In this document: piece after piece, positions 1 through 9,092 of the stretch
Numbering within the stretch: the first letter of the stretch is position 1
Layout of the letters: every line of letters begins with the position of its first letter
DNA from: Streptomyces sp. TRM70350
GTDB lineage: Bacteria > Actinomycetota > Actinomycetes > Streptomycetales > Streptomycetaceae
NCBI RefSeq assembly: GCF_019219825.1
Contig: NZ_JAHUXH010000003.1
Location: 372,001-436,000, forward strand
Reading direction: 5' to 3'
DNA length: 64,000 nucleotides
The notes under the pieces: model-generated
Databases searched by the model: none
What the model saw: only the letters and a program-made list of their open reading frames with translations
What the model was told of the DNA's origin: nothing
Position numbers and translations under genes: made by a program

Positions 1-429
1 GGACATGATCGAGCGGCCGAGGCGGTTCTCGACCTCCACGCCGAGCGCGTTCATCGCGACGTCCGCCATGCCGGCCGTGGCGCCGAAGGTGAACAGGGCC
101 AGGCAGAGCGCGAGCAGGTTGGGCGCGAGGGACGGCAGGACCAGCGCCAGCGTCCACAGGGCGAGCAGTCCGCGCAGGGCCGTGCGGGCGCCGAAACGGT
201 GGCTGATCCGGCTCGCCAGCGGCATCGCCAAGGACGCGCCGAGGGCGGGGAAGGCGAGCGCCAGGCCGAGCTGGCCGGCGCTCACCGAGGCGTGGTCCTG
301 GATCCAGGGGACGCGGGTGGCGAACGAGCCGGTGACCGCGCCGTGCACGGCGAACACGGCGGCCACGGCGTACCGGGCGTGTTTCACCTCTCGGTGCTCG
401 TAGACCACGTCCTTCATGTTCCCGCCCAT
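1..429 (-). CDS. MFS transporter, N-terminal part (truncated by window edge)
   Basis: The minus strand reads as the first ~143 residues of a major facilitator family permease, probably an exporter in the cytoplasmic membrane. Hydrophobic segments start near residue 18 (ARYAVAAVFAVHGAVTG), and there is an MFS loop-like stretch (SRISHRFGARTALRGL) after the second helix. Two in-frame ATGs (positions 429 and 417) each have a G-rich ribosome binding site; I chose the longer because AAGGGG precedes it. It is transcribed divergently from the ROK regulator across a palindrome, so it is likely that regulator's target. The substrate cannot be inferred, and the C-terminus lies outside the window. Confidence 0.85.
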   Translation of the reverse strand, partial: MGGNMKDVVYEHREVKHARYAVAAVFAVHGAVTGSFATRVPWIQDHASVSAGQLGLALAFPALGASLAMPLASRISHRFGARTALRGLLALWTLALVLPSLAPNLLALCLALFTFGATAGMADVAMNALGVEVENRLGRSIMS

Positions 430-478
430 GTTCCCGCCCCTTGTGCGTCCCGGCGCCGACCGCGTCCGGCGGGTAAAT

Positions 479-499
479 TATCAGGGACCCTGCCTGATA
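479..499. promoter_or_regulatory. Nested palindromic operator between MFS and ROK genes
   Basis: TATCAGG (479-485) and CCTGATA (493-499) form a perfect inverted repeat, and nested in it CAGGGACCCTG (482-492) is a second perfect palindrome around a central A. It sits in the divergent intergenic region, about 50 bases from either start codon. This is the expected layout for an autoregulatory ROK/NagC-type operator. The palindrome is seen; the regulator assignment is inferred. Confidence 0.6.
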
Positions 500-543
500 G
501 ATAGAGGGCACGGTGCGACAGGCCCCTCTGGAAGGATCACGGC

Positions 544-1779
544 ATGCCCGCATCCCCGAGCACCGCCCGGGCCATCAACGACCGGCTCGCCCTGCGGCTG
601 TTGCAGCAGGAAGGGCCGTTGACGGCCGGGCAGCTGAAGCAGTTGACCGGCCTGTCCCGGCCCACGGTCGCCGACCTCGTCGAACGCCTGTCCGCCGCCG
701 GTCTGGTCGCGGTGGTGGGCGAGGCGGGGGAACAGCGGCGCGGGCCCAACGCCAAGCTGTACGGGATCGTCGCCGACCGCGCGTATCTGGCCGCGCTCGA
801 CGTCCGCACCGAGGGCGTCTCCGTGATCGTCTCCGACCTGCTCGGCCGGGTGCTCGCCGAGGCGTCCGTGCCGATCGGCGACGACACGGGCACCGGGCCC
901 GCGGTGGAGCAGGCGGTCGCGCTGGTGGAGCGGGCGGCGAAGGAGGCCGGGGCGATGGGGGCGCCCCCGCGCGAGGGCGCGCGAGCGTGGGGGAGGCTGC
1001 ACACCGTCGGGATCGGCGCGCCCGGCCTGATCGACCCCGCCACCGGCGAACTCCGCGACTCCTCCGGCCTGCCCGCCTGGCACCGGCGCCTTGTCGCGGC
1101 CCTGCAGGAACGTCTTCCCCACGCCCGGATCATCATCGAGAACGAGACCAACCTCGCGGCGCTGGCGGAACAGCGGGAGGGGGCGGCCCGGGACCGGGAC
1201 ACGTTCGTGCTGCTGTGGCTGGGGCACGGGACCGGCGCGGCGGTGGTGCTGGACGGGGCGCTGCGGCGAGGGGCGTCCGGTGGCACGGGGGAGATCGGGT
1301 TTCTGCCGGTGCCGGGGACGGGTGGGCTGCCGTCGGCGACGGACTGCGCGGGGGGATTTCATTCGCTGGCGGCGGCGGGGGCGATCGTGGGGCTGGCGGG
1401 GGAGTGCGGGGTGGAGGCGGACAGCGCGGGAGCGGGGGCCGCGGAGTTGGTGCGAGGGGCCGTGGGGGCGGTCGGCGGTTCGGCGGCATCCGGTGGGGCC
1501 GCCGCCCGTTTCCTCGGCGCCCTGGCCGACCGCCTCACCATCGGCGTCGCCTCCGTCGTCGCCGTGCTGGACCCCGGCTGCGTGGTGCTCGGCGGGGAGG
1601 TCGGGCAGGCCGGTGGCGGGGTGCTCGCCGGGCTGGTCGAGGAACGGGTCCGGCGGATGTCGCCGCTGGTCACGGAGGTGCGGGCGAGTGTGCTGGGCGG
1701 CGGTGCCGTACTGCGCGGGGCGTTGCTGACCGCGCGGGACCGGGCCCAGGACGAGCTGTTCGCACCGCCCGGGCGTTAG
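544..1779 (+). CDS. ROK-family transcriptional regulator
   Basis: A 411-residue protein with an N-terminal winged helix-turn-helix (residues ~12-60; GQLKQLTGLSRPTVADLVER) followed by a ROK sugar-kinase-like fold. ROK features visible are an IGAPGLID segment, IENETNLAALAEQ (usual form NDxNLAALGE) and GHGTGAAVVLDGALRRGA. The CxCGxxGC zinc cluster of active ROK kinases is absent: the equivalent stretch reads GFLPVPGTGGLPSATDC. That suggests a sugar-responsive repressor without kinase activity. It diverges from an MFS permease, its probable target. A short palindromic repeat appears to have entered the reading frame at 956-996, giving an Ala/Gly/Arg-rich insert. Start ATG 544 follows GGAAGGATCAC. 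Confidence 0.85.
   Translation: MPASPSTARAINDRLALRLLQQEGPLTAGQLKQLTGLSRPTVADLVERLSAAGLVAVVGEAGEQRRGPNAKLYGIVADRAYLAALDVRTEGVSVIVSDLLGRVLAEASVPIGDDTGTGPAVEQAVALVERAAKEAGAMGAPPREGARAWGRLHTVGIGAPGLIDPATGELRDSSGLPAWHRRLVAALQERLPHARIIIENETNLAALAEQREGAARDRDTFVLLWLGHGTGAAVVLDGALRRGASGGTGEIGFLPVPGTGGLPSATDCAGGFHSLAAAGAIVGLAGECGVEADSAGAGAAELVRGAVGAVGGSAASGGAAARFLGALADRLTIGVASVVAVLDPGCVVLGGEVGQAGGGVLAGLVEERVRRMSPLVTEVRASVLGGGAVLRGALLTARDRAQDELFAPPGR
956..996. repeat. Dispersed palindromic repeat inside the ROK gene
   Basis: A ~41-base segment begins TGGGGGCGCCCCC and ends GAGCGTGGGGGAGG. It is the reverse-complement type of the element at 56600-56640: about two thirds identical, the same length, with the same C-run/G-run ends. 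Both lie inside genes and keep the frame open. Such elements recur in Streptomyces genomes, as I recall; copy number here cannot be tested. Confidence 0.6.
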
Positions 1780-1846
1780 GGGTCCTTGCACTATGCCCGC
1801 CCGGGTCGCGCGGCCTGGCACCGCACCTCGCCGCGTTGCCGACCGG

Positions 1847-1864
1847 GTCCGCCCTCCGGCGGAC
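1847..1864. terminator. Hairpin terminator between convergent ROK and SDR genes
   Basis: GTCCGCC (1847-1853) pairs perfectly with GGCGGAC (1858-1864) across a CTCC loop. It lies in the 116-base gap between the ends of two convergent genes, which fits a terminator without a T-run, as is common in Streptomyces. Confidence 0.5.
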
Positions 1865-1895
1865 GACGCGAGTCTGACGACAAGGCCCGGGATCA

Positions 1896-2648
1896 TCACG
1901 CCCTTCGGACGCCCCCGATGTGCACCGTCAGGTGCTCCTCGAACGTGCCCTTCCCCACCGCCTGCCGCGGCGCGAGGTGCCCGCCGCCGCGGAAGGCGCG
2001 GTACGTCTGTCCCCACATCGGTACGTTCACGATCGCCCGCCGGCGGCCCGTGGCCCTCAGGTACGAGCGGGCCAGGGACTCGACCGTCCGCACCTCGGGG
2101 CCGCCCATGTCCTCGGCCCGCCCGGCCGGTCCGCCCGCCGCCAGTTCCGCGAGCCGGGCCGCGACCTCGGCGACCTCGATCGGCTGGACCTTCAGCCCGG
2201 CCGGCAGCAGCATGACCGGCGGCCTGGCCAGGGTGTCGAACAGCCGGACGAGCAGGTCGTGGAACTGGGTCGTGCGCAGCACGGTCCAGCCCAGCCCCGA
2301 CTCCGCGATCAGCCGTTCCACGGTGAGCTTCGTCTTGTAGTAACCGAACGGCACCCGGTCGACCCCGACGATCGAGATGCAGATCAGGTGGCCCACCCCG
2401 GCCCGGCGCGCCGCCGCGACGAGATGGGCCGCCGCCTCCTCGTCACCGCCGCGCGGAGTGGCGCAGTGCACGATCGTGTCCGCGCCCGCGACGGCCGCGT
2501 CCAGTGTGCTGCCGCCTTCACGCAGGTCGACGGCGTACGGCTGGGCGTGCCGACTGAGCACCCGCACGTCGTGCCCGTCCGCGCTCAGCCGCTCGGTGAC
2601 GAGTCGGCCGAGGGTTCCGGTACCGCCGGTCACCAGGATCGTGGTCAT
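1896..2648 (-). CDS. NmrA-like NAD(P)-binding reductase (atypical SDR)
   Basis: A 250-residue protein starting MTTILVTGGTGTLGRLV, a glycine-rich Rossmann dinucleotide-binding motif at residues 7-14. It continues with DxxxHCATPRGG and a YYKTK segment typical of NmrA/atypical short-chain dehydrogenases. Such proteins act in the cytoplasm as NAD(P)H-dependent reductases, isomerases or redox sensors; the substrate is unknown. The start ATG (2646-2648) has a good site, GAAGGGG, seven bases upstream; longer upstream reading is not supported. It is a stand-alone gene 185 bases downstream of the chitinase, on the same strand. Confidence 0.85.
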   Translation of the reverse strand: MTTILVTGGTGTLGRLVTERLSADGHDVRVLSRHAQPYAVDLREGGSTLDAAVAGADTIVHCATPRGGDEEAAAHLVAAARRAGVGHLICISIVGVDRVPFGYYKTKLTVERLIAESGLGWTVLRTTQFHDLLVRLFDTLARPPVMLLPAGLKVQPIEVAEVAARLAELAAGGPAGRAEDMGGPEVRTVESLARSYLRATGRRRAIVNVPMWGQTYRAFRGGGHLAPRQAVGKGTFEEHLTVHIGGVRRA

Positions 2649-2833
2649 GCTGTTCAGCCCCTTCGGACGCCGTGCGCTCCCGGCTGGAGCGCCCTTCGCC
2701 TGCAGGGACCGAGTAGCCCCCCTTGGAATGCGACAACCGCGGGGGTGGCGCGCCTCGTACTCCTCGGCCTTGGGGAGGCCCGGCGGCGGGCAAGGGCCGT
2801 CGTCACCGCCGCCGGGCCCGTCCTGGCCGGGGG

Positions 2834-5161
2834 TCAGCAGGCGCCGAGGTCCTGCCAGACCCCCCACTCACCGGTGGTGCCGGGCTCCTCGCCCTTCGTC
2901 CACCACTTCGCCTTCCACGAGTGCCCACCATGGGCCACCGTGCTGCCTCCGCCGTACTCCGTCGTGGCGTTCCAGGCCGGAGCCGTGCACTGCCCGGTGC
3001 CGCCCGTCGGGGTGGGCGTGGGTGTCGGGGTCGCCGTCCCCGGCTCCACCACCGTCGTCCCGCGCGCCAGATCCCCCGCCAGGGCGTACGTCTTCCCGCC
3101 GAACGTCACCGTCCAGTTCGACGGCGTCGACACGGGCAGGTAGTACACGAAGTCCAGCTCCACCGACGCGCCCGGCGCCAGCGTCTGCCAGCTCGGCAGC
3201 TTCAGCGAGACCCGGTGGTAGTCGCCCTTGAGGCCGCCTGCGTTCGCCCCGGTGTGATCGCTGCGGATCACCGAAGTCCCCCAGCCGGACTGGTCCTTGG
3301 CGTTGCCGGGCGCCGAGGTGGCGTAGTCGAACCGGAACTCCGTACCGCCCGGCAGTGCCGTCTGCGTCCGGTTCGTGATCTTCAGCTTGGGGCTGATCGG
3401 GTAGTTGGAGTCGCCGAGCGGGAACTGCCCGAACTCCACGTCGATGTCCAGCGCCTCGGTCGGCAACTCGATCGTCGACCGCTGCGCGCCGTACGGCGAG
3501 GCCGACTTGAACTTCTCGTACATCAGGGTCGTCAGCGTGGACCCCGGCTCGTACTGCCCCTTGGCCGCGTTCCACGCGTAGTCACCGGCCAGCTCCCACA
3601 CCATCGTGCCGCCGATGCCGCGGTCCACGACGTAGTCGGCCTTGGCGGCCACCGACTGCTCGTCCTCCGTGGACAGGAACACCTTCTTCTCGGCGTTCCA
3701 CAGCCAGGGCGCGACCAGCGTGGCGTCGTACTTCCGGGCGTACGTCCCGGTCAGCGCGGTGCCGGCGGGGAAGCCGTACCGCGTGACGTAGTCGCCGACG
3801 ATCCCCTTCTCCAGGTTCTTGGCGTGCCACATCGGGTTGGAACCGGCCGGCGACTCCTCGCCGTTCGTGTCCCGGTCGTGCCAGAGGTTGTCGATGCCGG
3901 TGGCGCCGTCGCCGCACTTGGTCAGGCCCGACCCGGCCGGGCAGTCGGAGGAGGGCGCCCTGCCCCAGAGGCCGTCGGTGCCTCCGGTGACGTTCTTGAA
4001 TCCCCGGGTGTAATAGGGCAGGCCGATGTTGATCCGTCCGGCCGGCATCGAGCCGCGGAAGTAGTGGTACGCCCAGTCGGTGTTCAGATAGCCGATGCCG
4101 CCGTACTGGGACGTGGAGTACACGCCCGCGGCCGCGAGTTCCGCGTCCCTGCCGTCGTCGAAGAGCGAGGCGTTCGGGCCGACGTACTCGTTCCACGCGC
4201 CGTGCAGGTCGTACGACATGATGTTGACGTAGTCCAGGTACTTCTGCACCTGGAAGGTCTCCATACCGCGCAGCAGGTATCCGGAGGAGGGCGCCGCCAC
4301 CGTCAGCAGATAGTGCCGGCCGTCCGCCGCGCCCGCGCGGTCGAGTTTCTCGCGCAGGGTCTTCATCAGGGCCGCGTAGCCCTTGACCAGCCCGGCCCGG
4401 CGGGCGTTGGAGACCGGCCAGTCGAGCGGGTTGCCCGCGTCCTTCATGGTCGTCGGGTACTCGTAGTCGATGTCGACGCCGTTGAAGCCGTACTGCCTGA
4501 TGAACTCGACCGCCGAATGCGCGAAGGTGTCGATACCGGCCTGGTTGACCGAGCCGTCGGCGTTCGTGGCCATCGAGTAGAAGCCGCCGGAGTTGACCCG
4601 CGTGCCGTTGTCGTCGACATAGCCGCCGGTCTCGGCCCAACCGCCCACCGAAATCAGCGTCTTGACGTCCGGGTGCTGTTTCTTGAATTTGTTCAGCAGG
4701 TTGAAGTGGCCCTTGTAGGGCAGTGCCGGGTCCATTTCGGCGCCGGTGACACCGGGCCAGGTCATTCCGGTCGCCGGATTCGTGGTGCCGTCCGTGCCCA
4801 CCGAGATCCTGTTGCCTGCGTCGACGTGCGCGAAGGCGTAGTTGAGGTGGGTGACCTTGTCCCACGGGATGTCCGAGGCCAGATAGGCGGGCGTGCCGTC
4901 CTTGCCGGTGCGCCAGCCGGTGAAGTAGCCGATCACCCGGCGCTGGTGGTCGGCGCCCATCTTCTCCCGGCCCGCCGAGTCGTAGACCGAGCAGTACGGG
5001 ACGTCCACGCCGGGCGTCCGGTACAGCCCGTCGGGGCGGCAGGACTCCTGGTCGGCGGCGTGCGAGACGGTGGCCGGGAGACCGGCGAGGACCAGGCCCG
5101 CGACGGCCCCGGCGGCCGTGAGCAGGGCGGATCCGGATCTGTGACGCGAGGGGGACAGCAC
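2834..5161 (-). CDS. Secreted GH18 chitinase with C-terminal chitin-binding domain
   Basis: A 775-residue secreted enzyme that hydrolyses chitin. A signal peptide (residues ~1-35, ending VSHAADQ) precedes a glycoside hydrolase family 18 barrel (~70-510). The catalytic motif GVDIDYEYP is complete, with Asp230, Asp232 and the acid Glu234. A ~150-residue beta-rich region (~560-710) follows, then a TPTPTPTPT linker and a small CBM5/12-type chitin-binding module (residues ~728-775, with the AKWWT aromatic motif). The GTG start at 5161 is preceded by GAGAGGA. Regulation by N-acetylglucosamine through DasR is indicated by the operator in its promoter. The family is certain; the exact S. coelicolor chi paralogue name is not assigned. 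Confidence 0.95.
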   Translation of the reverse strand: MLSPSRHRSGSALLTAAGAVAGLVLAGLPATVSHAADQESCRPDGLYRTPGVDVPYCSVYDSAGREKMGADHQRRVIGYFTGWRTGKDGTPAYLASDIPWDKVTHLNYAFAHVDAGNRISVGTDGTTNPATGMTWPGVTGAEMDPALPYKGHFNLLNKFKKQHPDVKTLISVGGWAETGGYVDDNGTRVNSGGFYSMATNADGSVNQAGIDTFAHSAVEFIRQYGFNGVDIDYEYPTTMKDAGNPLDWPVSNARRAGLVKGYAALMKTLREKLDRAGAADGRHYLLTVAAPSSGYLLRGMETFQVQKYLDYVNIMSYDLHGAWNEYVGPNASLFDDGRDAELAAAGVYSTSQYGGIGYLNTDWAYHYFRGSMPAGRINIGLPYYTRGFKNVTGGTDGLWGRAPSSDCPAGSGLTKCGDGATGIDNLWHDRDTNGEESPAGSNPMWHAKNLEKGIVGDYVTRYGFPAGTALTGTYARKYDATLVAPWLWNAEKKVFLSTEDEQSVAAKADYVVDRGIGGTMVWELAGDYAWNAAKGQYEPGSTLTTLMYEKFKSASPYGAQRSTIELPTEALDIDVEFGQFPLGDSNYPISPKLKITNRTQTALPGGTEFRFDYATSAPGNAKDQSGWGTSVIRSDHTGANAGGLKGDYHRVSLKLPSWQTLAPGASVELDFVYYLPVSTPSNWTVTFGGKTYALAGDLARGTTVVEPGTATPTPTPTPTGGTGQCTAPAWNATTEYGGGSTVAHGGHSWKAKWWTKGEEPGTTGEWGVWQDLGAC

Positions 5162-5190
5162 GGTCGGTTCCTCTCCACGGAGTTGCGCAG

Positions 5191-5220
5191 ACCCTAGAGA
5201 GGACTAGACCAGTGCGTCAA
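5191..5220 (-). promoter_or_regulatory. Chitinase promoter with DasR-type (dre) operator
   Basis: On the minus strand TTGACG (5215-5220) and TAGGGT (5191-5196) form -35 and -10 boxes 18 bases apart. The spacer contains most of an element at 5198-5213 (plus strand AGAGGACTAGACCAGT) that matches 14 of 16 positions of the known DasR consensus ASTGGTCTAGACCAST. Binding there would block polymerase directly. DasR control of Streptomyces chitinases is established; this site is inferred from the match. Confidence 0.85.
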
Positions 5221-5379
5221 TAGGTATGTACCAATTCAAGCGGGCGTGTGCGGACGGGAGTTGGGGCCCGCTTCCGGCCGCCCGAGAAGCCCAGTGATGC
5301 ACCCTGTGAGCCACCCCACATCGCTCGCCCGTATGGACGTCGATCGGTCGTGGCACACTGGCCCTGTACCAGTAGCAGC

Positions 5380-5505
5380 GCACTCCGGGGTCGGTGAAAG
5401 TCCGAACCGGCGGTTACAGTCCGCGACCCGGTCGCCTCCAGCGGCCGGTTGACCAGGTGAAACTCCTGGACCGACGGTTAAAGTCCGGATGGGAGGCAGT
5501 GCGCG
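5380..5505 (+). promoter_or_regulatory. FMN riboswitch (RFN element)
   Basis: The conserved RFN core is directly readable: GGGGTCGGTGAAAGTCCGAA near 5387, CCGGCGGTTACAGTCCGCGAC near 5409, and CCGACGGTTAAAGTCCGGATGG near 5471. It lies in the leader of ribE, about 150 bases upstream of the start. By family knowledge it binds FMN and shuts down riboflavin synthesis and uptake genes. The outer helix limits are approximate. Confidence 0.96.
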
Positions 5506-5540
5506 GCGAGCGGGCATCCGTGCGCGCCGCCGACTGTGAT

Positions 5541-5557
5541 CGTCCCGTGTCGGGACG
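5541..5557 (+). terminator. Hairpin in the riboswitch expression platform
   Basis: CGTCCCG (5541-5547) pairs with CGGGACG (5551-5557) across a TGT loop, between the FMN aptamer and ribE. It may be part of the switching hairpin. There is no T-run, so transcription versus translation control cannot be decided. Confidence 0.35.
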
Positions 5558-5651
5558 AGTCCGTCCGGCGACGCCCCCGGTGTCCCGCTCGTACTTCTGT
5601 CGTCTCGGCAGCCCCGGAGTCCGTGCCCGAAGAGGCAGGAGGACCCGGGAA

Positions 5652-6254
5652 GTGTTCACCGGAATCGTCGAAGAACTGGGCGAGGTCACCGCCGTCGAGA
5701 ACCTCGGCGACGCCTCCCGCTTCCGGCTCCGCGGCCCCGTCGTCACCGAGGGGGCACGCCACGGCGACTCCATCGCCGTCAACGGCGTCTGCCTCACGGT
5801 CGTCGACCACGAGGGCGACGAGTTCACCGCCGACGTCATGGCCGAAACCCTCAAGCGCTCCAGCCTGGGCGTCCTCACCGTCGGCTCCCGCGTCAACCTC
5901 GAACGGCCCACCGCCGTCGGCGCCCGCCTCGGCGGCCACATCGTGCAGGGCCACGTCGACGGCACCGGCACCGTCCTGGAGCGCACCCCCTCCGAGCACT
6001 GGGAGATCGTGAAGATCTCCCTCCCGGCCGACCTCGCCCGCTATGTCGTCGAGAAGGGCTCCATCACCGTCGACGGCATCAGCCTCACCGTCGTCGAGGC
6101 CGGAGCCGACTACTTCACCGTCAGCCTGATCCCCACCACCCTCGCCCTGACCACCCTCGGTCTCAAGCAGCCCGGCGACCCGGTCAACCTCGAAGTCGAC
6201 ATCATCGCCAAGTACGTGGAGCGGCTGCTGGCCGGTCAGGGGGCCACCCGGTGA
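5652..6254 (+). CDS. ribE: Riboflavin synthase (alpha subunit)
   Basis: A 200-residue cytoplasmic enzyme that dismutates two 6,7-dimethyl-8-ribityllumazine molecules into riboflavin plus the pyrimidinedione. It begins with the diagnostic [10 protein letters not shown] and shows two tandem lumazine-binding repeats (residues ~1-95 and ~96-195), including VNGVCLTV and VDGISLTV as equivalent motifs, and [13 protein letters not shown]. The GTG start at 5652 is nine bases after AGGAGG; the open frame further upstream lies in the riboswitch. It is the first gene under the FMN riboswitch. Its TGA overlaps the next start in GTGA, so translation is coupled. Confidence 0.96.
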   Translation: MFTGIVEELGEVTAVENLGDASRFRLRGPVVTEGARHGDSIAVNGVCLTVVDHEGDEFTADVMAETLKRSSLGVLTVGSRVNLERPTAVGARLGGHIVQGHVDGTGTVLERTPSEHWEIVKISLPADLARYVVEKGSITVDGISLTVVEAGADYFTVSLIPTTLALTTLGLKQPGDPVNLEVDIIAKYVERLLAGQGATR

Positions 6255-6895
6255 ACTGGCTCAACTCCGAGGCCTTCACCGTCTTCGGGCAGCACATCAA
6301 GTGGTCGGACATGATCGGCAACGTGATCGGTCTGCTCGCCCTGGCGCTCGGCTGGCGTCGCTCGATCTGGACCTGGCCCGCCCAGTTCGTCTCCGGCCTC
6401 ATCCTCTTCGCCGCCTTCGCCACCGCCCACCTCTCCGGCAGCGCCGGCAAGCAGGTCGTCGTGATGCTCGTCGCCGCGTACGGCTTCTGGCAGTGGAACC
6501 GGGGGCGGCAGCAGGCCCAGGACGGCTCCATCGCCGTCCGCTTCGCGACCTGGCGCGAGCGCGCGGCGCTGGCCGGTGCCGCCGCGCTCGGCACCCTCGC
6601 GGTCGGCGGCCTGTTCACCGCGTACCCGACCCTGTCCTGGGACCCCTGGCCGGACGCGTACATCTTCGTCGGCACCGTCGTCGCCATGTACGCCCAGGCG
6701 CGCGGCATGGTCGAGTTCTGGTTCGCCTGGCTGCTCGTCGACCTGGTCGGCGTGCCGCTGAACTTCGCCAACGGCTTCGCCTTCTCCGGCTTCGTCTACG
6801 TCATCTACGGCGCACTCGTCCTGTGGGGCATGCGCGACTGGTGGCTGCGCTCCCGCCGGGACGCGCGGCCCGTCCTGGAAGGAGCACCGGCATGA
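6251..6895 (+). CDS. ribM: PnuC-family riboflavin transporter
   Basis: A 214-residue integral membrane protein with about seven hydrophobic segments and the PnuC-type signatures WNRGRQ (residues ~83-88) and [10 protein letters not shown]. In actinobacteria, PnuC-like genes within riboflavin operons under an FMN riboswitch encode riboflavin facilitators (RibM, formerly PnuX). The context fits exactly: the gene overlaps ribE by GTGA and ribAB by ATGA. A vitamin B3 substrate, as in classical PnuC, is the alternative but is less likely here. Confidence 0.88.
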   Translation: MNWLNSEAFTVFGQHIKWSDMIGNVIGLLALALGWRRSIWTWPAQFVSGLILFAAFATAHLSGSAGKQVVVMLVAAYGFWQWNRGRQQAQDGSIAVRFATWRERAALAGAAALGTLAVGGLFTAYPTLSWDPWPDAYIFVGTVVAMYAQARGMVEFWFAWLLVDLVGVPLNFANGFAFSGFVYVIYGALVLWGMRDWWLRSRRDARPVLEGAPA

Positions 6896-8232
6896 CCGCC
6901 CCCCCGTCTCCCACCACCCCAAACGAGGCGCTTCGCGCCGCTCCTTCGATTCCACCCGTCCTGTACAGCACCGAAGACTTCGACGACCTCACCCTCGATC
7001 CCGTCGAGCAGGCCATCGCCGACATCGCGGCAGGCCGGCCGGTCGTGGTCGTCGACGACGAGGACCGCGAGAACGAGGGCGACCTCGTCATCGCCGCCGA
7101 GAAGGCGACCCCCGAGATCGTCGCCTTCATGATGAGCGAGTGCCGCGGCCTGATCTGCGCCCCCATGGAGGGCGAGGAGCTGGACCGGCTCCGGCTCCCG
7201 CAGATGGTCGAGGACAACACCGAGTCGATGAGGACCGCGTTCACCGTCTCCGTGGACGCCTCCGCCGCCCACGGTGTGACCACCGGCATCTCGGCCTCCG
7301 ACCGGGCGACCACGCTGCAACTGCTCGCGAGCGGCACCGCCGAGCCCGTCGACTTCGTCCGCCCGGGCCACATCTTCCCGCTGCGCGCCCAGCCCGGCGG
7401 CGTCCTCACCCGCAACGGCCACACCGAGGCCGCCGTCGACCTCGCCCGCCTCGCGGGCCTGCGCCCCGCCGGCGCCATCGTCGAGATCGCGGGCGAGGAC
7501 GGCCAGATGCTGCGCCTGCCCGAGCTGATCCCGTTCGCCCGCAAGCACGGCCTGACGATCATCTCCATCGAGGACCTGATCGCCTACCGCCGCAGCTCCG
7601 AGCCCACCGTCCGTCGCGAGGCCGAGACCCGGCTCCCCACCGCCCACGGCACCTTCACGGCGTACGGCTACCGCTCCACCGTCGACGGCGTCGAGCACGT
7701 CGCCCTGGTGCACGGCGAGATCGGCGACGGCGAGGACGTCCTGGTCCGCGTCCACTCCGAATGCCTCACCGGTGACGTCTTCCACTCCCTGCGCTGCGAC
7801 TGCGGCCCGCAGCTTCAGACCTCCCTGGAGCGCATCCACGCCGAGGGCCGGGGCGTGGTGGTCTACCTGCGCGGACACGAGGGCCGCGGCATCGGCCTGC
7901 TGTCCAAGCTCCGGGCCTACGAGCTCCAGGAGCGCGGCCGGGACACCCTCGACGCCAACCTGGAGCTGGGCCTGCCCGCCGACGCCCGCGACTACGCGGC
8001 CGGCGCGCAGATCCTCGCGGACCTCGGCGTGCGCAGTGTCCGCCTGATGACCAACAACCCCGAGAAGACCGGCGCGCTCGTCCGGCACGGAATCCGGGTC
8101 ACCGAGCGCGAGCCGATGCCCGTGCAGGCGGGCGAGCACAATCTCCGGTACCTGCGCACCAAGCGGGACCGGATGGGCCATGACCTGCCCTGGCTGGACA
8201 CGCCCGCCGTGACCACCTGTGGCAACCAGTAG
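6892..8232 (+). CDS. ribA: Bifunctional DHBP synthase / GTP cyclohydrolase II
   Basis: A 446-residue fusion of two riboflavin pathway enzymes. Residues ~30-240 are 3,4-dihydroxy-2-butanone-4-phosphate synthase, with the acidic metal loop [11 protein letters not shown] and the GHIFPLRA and RNGHTEA motifs. Residues ~245-440 are GTP cyclohydrolase II, with the zinc ligands in [18 protein letters not shown] and the catalytic [10 protein letters not shown]. The two halves supply both precursors of lumazine synthase. ATG 6892 overlaps the ribM stop and follows GGAAGGA. All key residues are intact, so both activities are expected. Confidence 0.96.
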   Translation: MTAPPSPTTPNEALRAAPSIPPVLYSTEDFDDLTLDPVEQAIADIAAGRPVVVVDDEDRENEGDLVIAAEKATPEIVAFMMSECRGLICAPMEGEELDRLRLPQMVEDNTESMRTAFTVSVDASAAHGVTTGISASDRATTLQLLASGTAEPVDFVRPGHIFPLRAQPGGVLTRNGHTEAAVDLARLAGLRPAGAIVEIAGEDGQMLRLPELIPFARKHGLTIISIEDLIAYRRSSEPTVRREAETRLPTAHGTFTAYGYRSTVDGVEHVALVHGEIGDGEDVLVRVHSECLTGDVFHSLRCDCGPQLQTSLERIHAEGRGVVVYLRGHEGRGIGLLSKLRAYELQERGRDTLDANLELGLPADARDYAAGAQILADLGVRSVRLMTNNPEKTGALVRHGIRVTEREPMPVQAGEHNLRYLRTKRDRMGHDLPWLDTPAVTTCGNQ

Positions 8233-8251
8233 ATCAGCAACGAGGAGAAAC

Positions 8252-8737
8252 GTGAGCGGCAAGGGCGCACCGGAACTGTCCGTACGCAATGTGGGTGACC
8301 TGCGGGTCGCCGTCATCGCGGCGCAGTGGCACGAGAAGGTGATGGACGGTCTGGTCGACGGCGCCCTGCGCGCCCTGCACGACCTGGGCATCGACGAACC
8401 GACCCTCCTGCGGGTCCCCGGCAGCTGGGAGCTCCCGGTCGTCGCCAAGGTCCTCGCCGGGCGCGGCTACGACGCGATCGTCGCCCTCGGCGTCGTCATC
8501 CGGGGCGGCACCCCCCACTTCGACTACGTGTGCCAGGGCGTCACCCAGGGCCTCACCCAGGTCTCCGTCGAGACCGGCGTCCCCGTCGGCTTCGGCGTGC
8601 TCACCTGTGACAACGAGGAGCAGGCCCTGGACCGGGCAGGCCTGGAGGGCTCCAGCGAGGACAAGGGACACGAGGCGGTGACCGCTGCGGTCGCCACCGC
8701 GGCCACGCTCCGCTCAGTATCCGAACCATGGCGTTAG
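8252..8737 (+). CDS. ribH: 6,7-dimethyl-8-ribityllumazine synthase
   Basis: A 161-residue enzyme that joins the DHBP and ribitylaminouracil products to form lumazine, the substrate of RibE. Family motifs are visible: VPGSWELP (residues ~48-55), [16 protein letters not shown] and [15 protein letters not shown]. The GTG start at 8252 follows GAGGAGA and lies 19 bases after ribA, completing the riboswitch-controlled cluster. The reading frame upstream of this start is not supported. Confidence 0.96.
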   Translation: MSGKGAPELSVRNVGDLRVAVIAAQWHEKVMDGLVDGALRALHDLGIDEPTLLRVPGSWELPVVAKVLAGRGYDAIVALGVVIRGGTPHFDYVCQGVTQGLTQVSVETGVPVGFGVLTCDNEEQALDRAGLEGSSEDKGHEAVTAAVATAATLRSVSEPWR

Positions 8738-8771
8738 GCGGGCCGGCACAGCGCGTAAAGTGGGCGGCACC

Positions 8772-9044
8772 ATGTCCAAGAAGACGTTCGAGGAGCTCTT
8801 CACCGAGCTCCAGCACAAGGCCGCCCACGGCGACCCCGCCACTTCCCGCACCGCGGAGCTGGTCGAGAAGGGCGTCCATGCCATCGGCAAGAAGGTCGTC
8901 GAGGAGGCCGCCGAGGTCTGGATGGCCGCCGAGTACGAGAGCAAGGACGCGGCGGCCGAGGAGATCTCCCAGCTGCTGTACCACGTCCAGGTGATGATGG
9001 TCGCGCGCGGGATCTCCCTCGACGACGTCTACGCCCACCTCTGA
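8772..9044 (+). CDS. hisE: Phosphoribosyl-ATP diphosphatase
   Basis: A 90-residue protein ([14 protein letters not shown]...) catalysing the second step of histidine synthesis, hydrolysis of phosphoribosyl-ATP to phosphoribosyl-AMP. The MazG-like helical fold is recognisable from the acidic metal-binding stretch [18 protein letters not shown] chose ATG 8772; a GTG twelve bases upstream is possible but has no better ribosome site. It lies 34 bases after ribH and 48 before hisG. Confidence 0.95.
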   Translation: MSKKTFEELFTELQHKAAHGDPATSRTAELVEKGVHAIGKKVVEEAAEVWMAAEYESKDAAAEEISQLLYHVQVMMVARGISLDDVYAHL

Positions 9045-9092
9045 ACCACACGCCGCACAAGAACACCCCTTCACACAAAGGAAGCCGACCTC

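Noticed and set aside
481..2016. Long minus-strand open frame opposite the ROK gene
   Set aside because: It is antisense to a well-supported gene, has Arg/Gly/Pro-rich composition and shows no family motif. High-GC DNA commonly leaves such shadow frames open.
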